Assembly: GCA_004557195.1 (NCBI GenBank)
Contig: SFER01000142.1
Location: forward strand, 1 to 5,573
Reading direction: 5' to 3'
DNA length: 5,573 nucleotides
DNA from: Bacteroidales bacterium
GTDB lineage: Bacteria > Bacteroidota > Bacteroidia > Bacteroidales > Muribaculaceae
In this document: positions 1-5,573 of the stretch, piece after piece
Layout of the letters: every line of letters starts with the position of its first letter
Numbering within the stretch: the first letter of the stretch is position 1
The notes under the pieces: model-generated
What the model was told of the DNA's origin: nothing
What the model saw: the letters and a program-made list of their open reading frames with translations, nothing else
Databases searched by the model: none
Program-made: the position numbers and the translations under genes

Positions 1-7
1 ATGATAC

Positions 8-1426
8 TTACCTCAGAAAGTCTGCGATACCTTTTGCGGCGTTAAGTCCGGAAGCGATAGCTCTCACTACAAGGCTTGCGCCTGTGGATGAATCACCTGC
101 GGCAAACACTTTGTCAACACTCGATTTTTGAGAAGAATCGACTTTAATATTCTTTCTTGCATCGAGTTCGGGTTTTAGTTGAGAGATTACGCCCTCTTGC
201 ACCGGATTGACAAATCCCATTGCGAGAAGAACGAGTTCTGCCTTAATTACCTCGGTCTTTCCTGTGTGGATAAGATCCATACGACCGGTTTCTTCGTTCT
301 TCTTCCACTCTACTTCTTCCACTTCAACCCCGGTGAGTTTGCCATTCTCGCCAATAAAGCGTTTCGTGTCGAGAAGCCAACGGCGCTCACAGCCCTCTTC
401 GTGAGAGCTTGAGGTTTTGAGAATCTGTGGCCAGTAGGGCCAAGGAGTGTTAGGATTATCACCAACCGGAGGCTTGGGCATAATTTCGATTTGAGTAACC
501 GACAATGCCCCCTGTCGATTGGAAGTGCCAACGCAATCGCTACCGGTGTCTCCACCACCTATTACAAGTACATGCTTGCCTTTGGCGGATATTCGCTCTG
601 AACTCGAGAATGTAGCACCAGCCACTACCCTATTCTGCTGTTGCAGAAGTTCCAACGCAAAGTGCACACCATCGAGTTCACGACCTTCAACTTTAAGGTC
701 GCGCGGTACACCCGAACCGATTGCCACACACACTGCATCGTTTTGTGCTACCAACTCGATAGCATCAATGTCCTTACCGATTTCGGTGTTGCAAACGATT
801 TTCACACCTTCGGCTTCCATCACAGCGAGACGACGATCGATAACAGATTTATTGAGTTTGAAATCGGGAATACCGAGGCGCAACAATCCGCCGGGATATT
901 CATTTTTCTCATAAACCGTAACATCAAAGCCACGGCGATTGAGCGCATAGGCACAAGCCAATCCCGATGGACCGGAACCAATCACAGCAACTTTCTTGCC
1001 TACGCGATGTTTCGGCGGCTTTGGCGAGATATAACCTTCGTTATAGGCTCGCTCAACGATTGCAGCCTCATTTTCACGAATTGTCAAAGGCTGTTTCACC
1101 TTGTTGAGCACGCACCCTTTCTCGCACAATGCCGGGCAAACACGACCGGTAAATTCCGGGAATGGATTTGTCTCGGAAAGCAAGGCAAAAGCCCCCGCGA
1201 TGTCATTCTTAAAGAGTCGGTCTTGCCATTCCGGAGGACGATTGCCCAATGGACAGCTCCAATGGCAAAACGGCACACCACAATCCATGCAACGCGAAGC
1301 TTGCAATCGGCGATCTTCCTGATTGAGAGTCTGCTCAACCTCGCTAAAGTCCTTAATTCTATCACTAATGGGGCGATAACCTGCCTCTTTTCTATCTATA
1401 GTTAAAAATGCTTTTGGATTTCCCAT
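8..1426 (-). CDS. gltD: Glutamate synthase small (beta) subunit, NAD(P)H-dependent
   Basis: This 472-residue protein oxidises NAD(P)H and passes electrons through FAD and iron-sulfur clusters to the large subunit for reductive glutamate synthesis from glutamine and 2-oxoglutarate; it should be cytoplasmic. Seen directly: an N-terminal cysteine-rich domain with C46, C49, C54 and C58, then C97, C101 and C105; an FAD-binding GSGPSG loop at 150-155 followed by an acidic residue at E173; a second nucleotide-binding loop GGGDTG at 290-295 with R304 just after it, a position that could contact the 2'-phosphate of NADPH; and a C-terminal AAGD motif at 442-445 that closes the FAD site. The length is normal for the family. 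The ATG at 1424-1426 is the only sensible start, since the next methionine (M47) lies inside the first cysteine motif. The gene follows gltB by 12 bases and is probably cotranscribed with it. NADPH rather than NADH as donor is inferred. The family call is very secure. Confidence 0.98.
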   Translation of the reverse strand: MGNPKAFLTIDRKEAGYRPISDRIKDFSEVEQTLNQEDRRLQASRCMDCGVPFCHWSCPLGNRPPEWQDRLFKNDIAGAFALLSETNPFPEFTGRVCPALCEKGCVLNKVKQPLTIRENEAAIVERAYNEGYISPKPPKHRVGKKVAVIGSGPSGLACAYALNRRGFDVTVYEKNEYPGGLLRLGIPDFKLNKSVIDRRLAVMEAEGVKIVCNTEIGKDIDAIELVAQNDAVCVAIGSGVPRDLKVEGRELDGVHFALELLQQQNRVVAGATFSSSERISAKGKHVLVIGGGDTGSDCVGTSNRQGALSVTQIEIMPKPPVGDNPNTPWPYWPQILKTSSSHEEGCERRWLLDTKRFIGENGKLTGVEVEEVEWKKNEETGRMDLIHTGKTEVIKAELVLLAMGFVNPVQEGVISQLKPELDARKNIKVDSSQKSSVDKVFAAGDSSTGASLVVRAIASGLNAAKGIADFLR

Positions 1427-1438
1427 TTTGCCAAATTG
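1427..1438 (-). other. gltB-gltD spacer and gltD translation start region
   Basis: Twelve bases separate the gltB TAA stop (1439-1441) from the gltD ATG (1424-1426). Read on the minus strand the spacer is CAATTTGGCAAA. It contains no recognisable purine-rich Shine-Dalgarno sequence, but has an A-rich stretch directly before the ATG. Such leaders are common in Bacteroidota, where initiation often does not use Shine-Dalgarno pairing. The spacer is too short for a promoter or terminator, so gltD is likely read from the gltB transcript, and coupled translation is possible but unproven. Confidence 0.6.
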
Positions 1439-4400
1439 TTAATCGAGTTGAACATTTGCTAATCTTGTTTTTAAAGCCTCCATCTGCTCATCGTGAAGCA
1501 CCTTCTTATACTCAATAGGAATTACCTTGATAAATTGACCCACATATTCCTGCCAGTTGTCGAGCATCTTGGCAGCAAGAGGAGAATGAGTGAATTTATA
1601 GTGATTCCCAATCAAGCGATAGAGCTCGCGGTTGTCTGCCATATCTTCAATGAGAGACAATTCGACCATTTCCATATTGCAATAATAGTCGAAGTCGCCT
1701 TTGGGATTCCACACATAGGCAATACCACCGCTCATACCGGCAGCGAAGTTGCGCCCAGTAGGACCGAGAATCACAGCACGACCGCCGGTCATATATTCGC
1801 AGCAGTGGTCGCCCACCCCTTCAACAACAGCGGTAGCACCGGAATTGCGCACACAGAAACGCTCACCCACTTCACCATTGATATACACTTCGCCGGAAGT
1901 TGCACCATATAATAATGTGTTACCTGCGATGATGTTATCTTCGGGAACAAACGTAGAGCCGGTCGGAGGCACGATTATGATTCTGCCACCCGAAAGTCCC
2001 TTACCGACATAGTCGTTGGTGTCGCCTTCGAGAATGAATGTTACACCATTGATAAGGAACGAACCGAAACTTTGACCGGCTGAGCCTTTGAAACGGCAAC
2101 GAATTGTGTTGTCCTGCAACCCGGCAGCACCATATTTCTTTGCTATTTTACCCGATAACATCGCACCTACCGAGCGGTCGGTGTTTTTGATTGCGAAATC
2201 GAGTTCGACAGGCATTCCATTCTCTATTGCGGGGTGACTGCGAGTGATGAGTTGTGTGTCGAGCACATTTGAAATTTCGTGAATCTGCTCGTGAGAGTTG
2301 CGAATAGAATTTGTCTTAGCCTCTTCGGGTTGATAAAGCAACGTGGAAAGGTCGATATGTGTAGTCTTAGACACTTTTATATCGGTGCGCTGCTCGAGCA
2401 AATCGGTGCGACCGACAAGGTCGTCGAAGTGACGGACACCGAGTTGTGCCATGATCTCGCGAATCTCTTGAGCAAGGAAAGTGAAGAAATTAACAAGATA
2501 TTCCGAACGACCGAGGAAACGCTTGCGAAGCTCTTCGTTTTGAGTGGCTACACCCACAGGGCAAGTGTTCATGTGGCATTTACGCATCATCACACAGCCC
2601 AAAACGATAAGAGCACTTGTGGCGAAGCCAAATTCTTCGGCACCAAGCATCGCTTGAATAACCACGTCTCTACCGGTTTTCAATTGACCATCGACCTGAA
2701 GTTTCACATTGCCGCGCAAATTGTTGAGAACAAGAGTCTGCTGAGCCTCGGCAAGACCGATTTCCGACGGGAGACCGGCATATCGAATAGAGCTTGCAGG
2801 CGAAGCACCTGTTCCACCCTCGGCACCACTAATTGTAATTAGGTCGGCTTTAGCCTTGGCAACACCGGCTGCAATAGTACCCACACCGCTTTCCGACACG
2901 AGTTTAACACTGATTTTCGCATCGGGATTGACATTCTTGAGGTCGAAAATGAGCTGCGCCAAATCCTCGATAGAATAGATGTCGTGATGTGGCGGCGGAG
3001 AAATCAGAGAGATTCCCGGTATAGAGTGACGAGTGCGTGCAATGATTTTATCGACCTTGAAACCCGGCAACTGACCACCCTCGCCAGGCTTGGCACCTTG
3101 AGCAATCTTGATTTGAATTTCGTCGGCATTAACGAGATACTCGGTAGTGACGCCAAAACGACCCGAAGCCACCTGCTTGATTGCGCTTCTTGCGCTTGTG
3201 CCATCCTCGCGAGGTGCAAAACGAGCGGAATCCTCGCCGCCTTCACCGGTATTACTGCGAGCACCAATTTTGTTCATAGCAATGGCAATCGCTTCATGCG
3301 CTTCCTTGCTAATAGAGCCAAACGACATAGCTCCGGTAACAAATCGTTTTGTAATAGCTTCTACCGGTTCCACTTCATCGATACTAATAGGTGTTCCCTC
3401 CTTGAATTTCAAGAAATCACGAATAAACACAGGCACAGTTTTGTTGTCGATTCCTGCAGTGTACTCTTTAAATTTCTTGTAGCTACCCAAGCGGGTTGCA
3501 AGTTGGAGAGTTGCAATAGACTCAGGATTCCAAGCGTGATATTCGCCGTTTTTGCGATAAGAATAGAAACCATTATGAATTAACGGCTTGTCGTCATCGT
3601 TATCGGCAATAAACGCATCGCTATGTTGAGAAATGAGCATTTTTGCAATGTCGGAAATATCAACACCGCCTATTTTTGAAGTAGTGCCACCGAAATAGGT
3701 ATCTACCAACGCTTGAGAAAGTCCGATTGCTTCGAAGAGTTGTGCACCCTTGTAGCTGGTGAGTGTTGAGATACCCATTTTCGACATAACTTTAAGTAAG
3801 CCTTTGTCGATTGCCTTGATATAGTTTTTCTCGGCAGTTGCATAGTCGAGTTGAATCTCCTTATCTTCAACCAATTTGTTGATAACCGCAAATGAGAGGT
3901 ATGGATTGATAGCGCTTGCACCATAACCCGAGAGCAAAGCGAAGTGCATCACTTCACGAGCATCGGCAGTCTCGACAATAAGAGCGGTTTGCACACGTTT
4001 TTGACACTCAATGAGGTGATGATGAACAGCCGAAGTGGCAAGAATAGACGGAATAGGCGCAAAATCCTCATTAACATCCCTGTCGGAGAGCACAATATAG
4101 TTGCAGCCATCATCCACAGCCTTTTCAGCCTCGATGCACATCTTCTCAATTCCTTTTTTGAGCCCTTCGGCGCCATCTTTCACTGCAAAAGACATCGACA
4201 CTTTGCGGGTGTTGAAGCCCTTGTAGCGCAAGTTGCAGAGGATATCGAGTTCGCGATTGGTGATAATCGGACGCTTAAGTTCCACCATTTTGCACAATTC
4301 CTGCTTCGGGCTGAGCAAATCCATATTCAGCGCGCCGATATAGCTATCGAGGCTCATCACAAGCTGCTCACGCAATGGGTCGATAGGCGGATTTGTTACC

Positions 4401-5573
4401 TGGGCAAAATGTTGGCGGAAGAAGTTAAACAATGGCTGTGGTTTGTCGCTGAGAACAGCGAGCGGAGTGTCGTTACCCATCGAATTGATAGGCTCTTTGG
4501 CTTCGGTAACCATTGGCATAATTATACGCTCGACATCTTCGCGGTTGAAAAGGAAAATATCGAGTAATCGGCGGAAGTTATCCACCTTGTTATCCACTTT
4601 ACGGCCGCTGCTGATGCTGTCGAGGATAATGCGATTCTTGGCGAGCCAATCTTGATAAGGAAACTCTCCGGCAAGTTCTTCTTTGAGTTCCTTATCTGTG
4701 AGAATCTGCCCTTTTTCCATATCCACGAGCATCATTTTGCCGGGACGCAAACGACCTTTCTCTTTAACTTCCGAAGCCTCGAATGGAAGTACACCCATTT
4801 CGGAAGCAAGCACCATTGTATCGTTTTTGGTGATGAGATAACGAGCAGGGCGTAAACCGTTTCTATCGAGCATACCACCGGCATATCTGCCATCACTGAA
4901 AAGTAATGCTGCAGGGCCATCCCATGCCTCCATGAGGATAGAGTGGTATTCATAGAAAGCCTTGAGTTGTGGAGAAATCGGGTTCTTATCGTTATAAGAT
5001 TCTGGGACAAGCATTGCCAAAGCGTGAGGGAGAGACATACCCGACATTACAAAGAATTCGAGCACATTGTCGAGCGAAGCGCTGTCGCTCATGTTTGGTT
5101 GAATAATCGGCTTAACTTGTTTTCCCGAGAAAATCTCGGGATTTAAGACACATTCACGGGCGTGCATCCACATTCTGTTTCCCTGAATGGTGTTGATTTC
5201 GCCATTGTGCCCAAGGATACGGAAAGGCTGGGCAAGCCCCCAGGTTGGGAATGTGTTGGTGCTGAAACGAGAGTGAACCAGCGCCATGCCTGTAGTGAAA
5301 TGTGGGTTAATGAGGTCGGGATAGTAATATCTTAGTTGCAAGGATGAAAGCATCCCTTTATAGACAATTGATTTGGAAGACAAAGACGCTACATAAAAGT
5401 CTTCAGCCTTAAGCAGTCCCAGTTTAGCGACTTTGTTTTCAACCGACTTGCGAATAATGTAGAGTTTTGGTTCAATCGGGTCGTTGGTTTTCTCGTCGGC
5501 GATAAAAATCTGCTTGATATCGGGCTCGGCAGAGCGAGCAACCTCGCCAAGTTGTTCATTATTGGTAGGCACA
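1439..5573 (-). CDS. gltB: Glutamate synthase large (alpha) subunit, 5' end cut by window edge
   Basis: The large subunit hydrolyses glutamine, channels the ammonia to an FMN site and reductively aminates 2-oxoglutarate. The 1377 visible residues (numbered from the codon at 5570-5572) show the family's domain order. Residues 1 to about 300 are the class II glutaminase domain, with HSRFST at 100-105, GHNGEI at 121-126 (N123/G124 match the oxyanion-hole pair) and SDS at 162-164. The central domain follows the conserved TNPPIDPLRE (393-402) to about 710. The FMN-binding synthase domain spans about 720-1080, with GAMSFGS at 747-753, SNTGEGGE at 773-780, GAKPGEGGQLPG at 826-837 and SGAEGGTGA at 915-923. 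Cysteines C993, C999 and C1004 (x5, x4 spacing) are the [3Fe-4S] ligands. A glycine-rich GXGXG beta-helix occupies about 1125-1320. The full protein is usually near 1500 residues, so roughly 130-140 N-terminal residues, including the catalytic N-terminal cysteine, lie beyond the window. The GTG at the edge is an internal valine codon, not the start. No frameshift is visible. Confidence 0.98.
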   Translation of the reverse strand, partial: VPTNNEQLGEVARSAEPDIKQIFIADEKTNDPIEPKLYIIRKSVENKVAKLGLLKAEDFYVASLSSKSIVYKGMLSSLQLRYYYPDLINPHFTTGMALVHSRFSTNTFPTWGLAQPFRILGHNGEINTIQGNRMWMHARECVLNPEIFSGKQVKPIIQPNMSDSASLDNVLEFFVMSGMSLPHALAMLVPESYNDKNPISPQLKAFYEYHSILMEAWDGPAALLFSDGRYAGGMLDRNGLRPARYLITKNDTMVLASEMGVLPFEASEVKEKGRLRPGKMMLVDMEKGQILTDKELKEELAGEFPYQDWLAKNRIILDSISSGRKVDNKVDNFRRLLDIFLFNREDVERIIMPMVTEAKEPINSMGNDTPLAVLSDKPQPLFNFFRQHFAQVTNPPIDPLREQLVMSLDSYIGALNMDLLSPKQELCKMVELKRPIITNRELDILCNLRYKGFNTRKVSMSFAVKDGAEGLKKGIEKMCIEAEKAVDDGCNYIVLSDRDVNEDFAPIPSILATSAVHHHLIECQKRVQTALIVETADAREVMHFALLSGYGASAINPYLSFAVINKLVEDKEIQLDYATAEKNYIKAIDKGLLKVMSKMGISTLTSYKGAQLFEAIGLSQALVDTYFGGTTSKIGGVDISDIAKMLISQHSDAFIADNDDDKPLIHNGFYSYRKNGEYHAWNPESIATLQLATRLGSYKKFKEYTAGIDNKTVPVFIRDFLKFKEGTPISIDEVEPVEAITKRFVTGAMSFGSISKEAHEAIAIAMNKIGARSNTGEGGEDSARFAPREDGTSARSAIKQVASGRFGVTTEYLVNADEIQIKIAQGAKPGEGGQLPGFKVDKIIARTRHSIPGISLISPPPHHDIYSIEDLAQLIFDLKNVNPDAKISVKLVSESGVGTIAAGVAKAKADLITISGAEGGTGASPASSIRYAGLPSEIGLAEAQQTLVLNNLRGNVKLQVDGQLKTGRDVVIQAMLGAEEFGFATSALIVLGCVMMRKCHMNTCPVGVATQNEELRKRFLGRSEYLVNFFTFLAQEIREIMAQLGVRHFDDLVGRTDLLEQRTDIKVSKTTHIDLSTLLYQPEEAKTNSIRNSHEQIHEISNVLDTQLITRSHPAIENGMPVELDFAIKNTDRSVGAMLSGKIAKKYGAAGLQDNTIRCRFKGSAGQSFGSFLINGVTFILEGDTNDYVGKGLSGGRIIIVPPTGSTFVPEDNIIAGNTLLYGATSGEVYINGEVGERFCVRNSGATAVVEGVGDHCCEYMTGGRAVILGPTGRNFAAGMSGGIAYVWNPKGDFDYYCNMEMVELSLIEDMADNRELYRLIGNHYKFTHSPLAAKMLDNWQEYVGQFIKVIPIEYKKVLHDEQMEALKTRLANVQLD

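Noticed and set aside
1..7. A terminator or following gene downstream of gltD.
   Set aside because: Only seven bases remain after the stop codon, which is too little to show a hairpin or a start site.
641..1405. A 254-codon open frame on the plus strand opposite gltD.
   Set aside because: It lies wholly antisense to a well-conserved gene, its translation shows no recognisable domain, and its length is explained by the codon bias of gltD leaving few stops in the opposite frame.
2279..2842. A 187-codon plus-strand open frame opposite the gltB synthase and [3Fe-4S] region.
   Set aside because: It is antisense to the most conserved part of gltB, with no family resemblance and no upstream signal; it is a shadow of the real gene.
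2984..3583. A 199-codon plus-strand open frame opposite the gltB FMN domain.
   Set aside because: The gltB frame on the other strand carries all expected motifs, while this translation has an arbitrary composition and no domain.
3944..4567. A 207-codon plus-strand open frame opposite the gltB central domain.
   Set aside because: It is another antisense shadow; nothing in its translation looks like a known protein and no gene-sized gap exists for it.
1..5573. A possible undescribed system, mobile element, CRISPR array or RNA gene.
   Set aside because: Two intact, tightly packed housekeeping genes account for nearly every base. I saw no direct repeat array, terminal inverted repeats, tRNA-like segment or frame disruption when reading both strands by eye.

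Overview
This window is an ordinary piece of core nitrogen metabolism. Two adjacent genes on the minus strand fill all but about 20 bases of it. They encode the two subunits of bacterial glutamate synthase (GOGAT): the large subunit gltB, which runs off the right edge of the window, and the small subunit gltD, which is complete. Transcription runs from right to left, gltB then gltD.

Layout: bases 1439-5573 hold gltB without its extreme 5' end. The visible part covers most of the glutaminase domain, the central domain, the FMN/[3Fe-4S] synthase domain and the C-terminal glycine-rich beta-helix domain. Bases 1427-1438 are a 12-base spacer. Bases 8-1426 hold gltD, with two iron-sulfur binding cysteine groups, an FAD-binding fold and an NAD(P)H-binding fold. 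Bases 1-7 lie after the gltD stop codon, too short to show a terminator or another gene.

Together the subunits take electrons from NAD(P)H at the FAD of GltD and pass them through iron-sulfur clusters to the FMN of GltB. There, ammonia released from glutamine is tunnelled to 2-oxoglutarate, giving two glutamates per cycle. With glutamine synthetase this forms the GS-GOGAT route of ammonia assimilation.

Organism: the protein sequences look like Bacteroidota, most likely Bacteroidales. This rests on the wording of motifs recalled from that group (for example the GltD N-terminus MGNPKAFLTI and the GltB stretch GDHCCEYMTGG), a GC content in the high 40s judged by eye, and the absence of a Shine-Dalgarno sequence before gltD. 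It is an inference and not a firm assignment. Both reading frames are intact and I see no mobile element, repeat array, RNA gene or unknown system.
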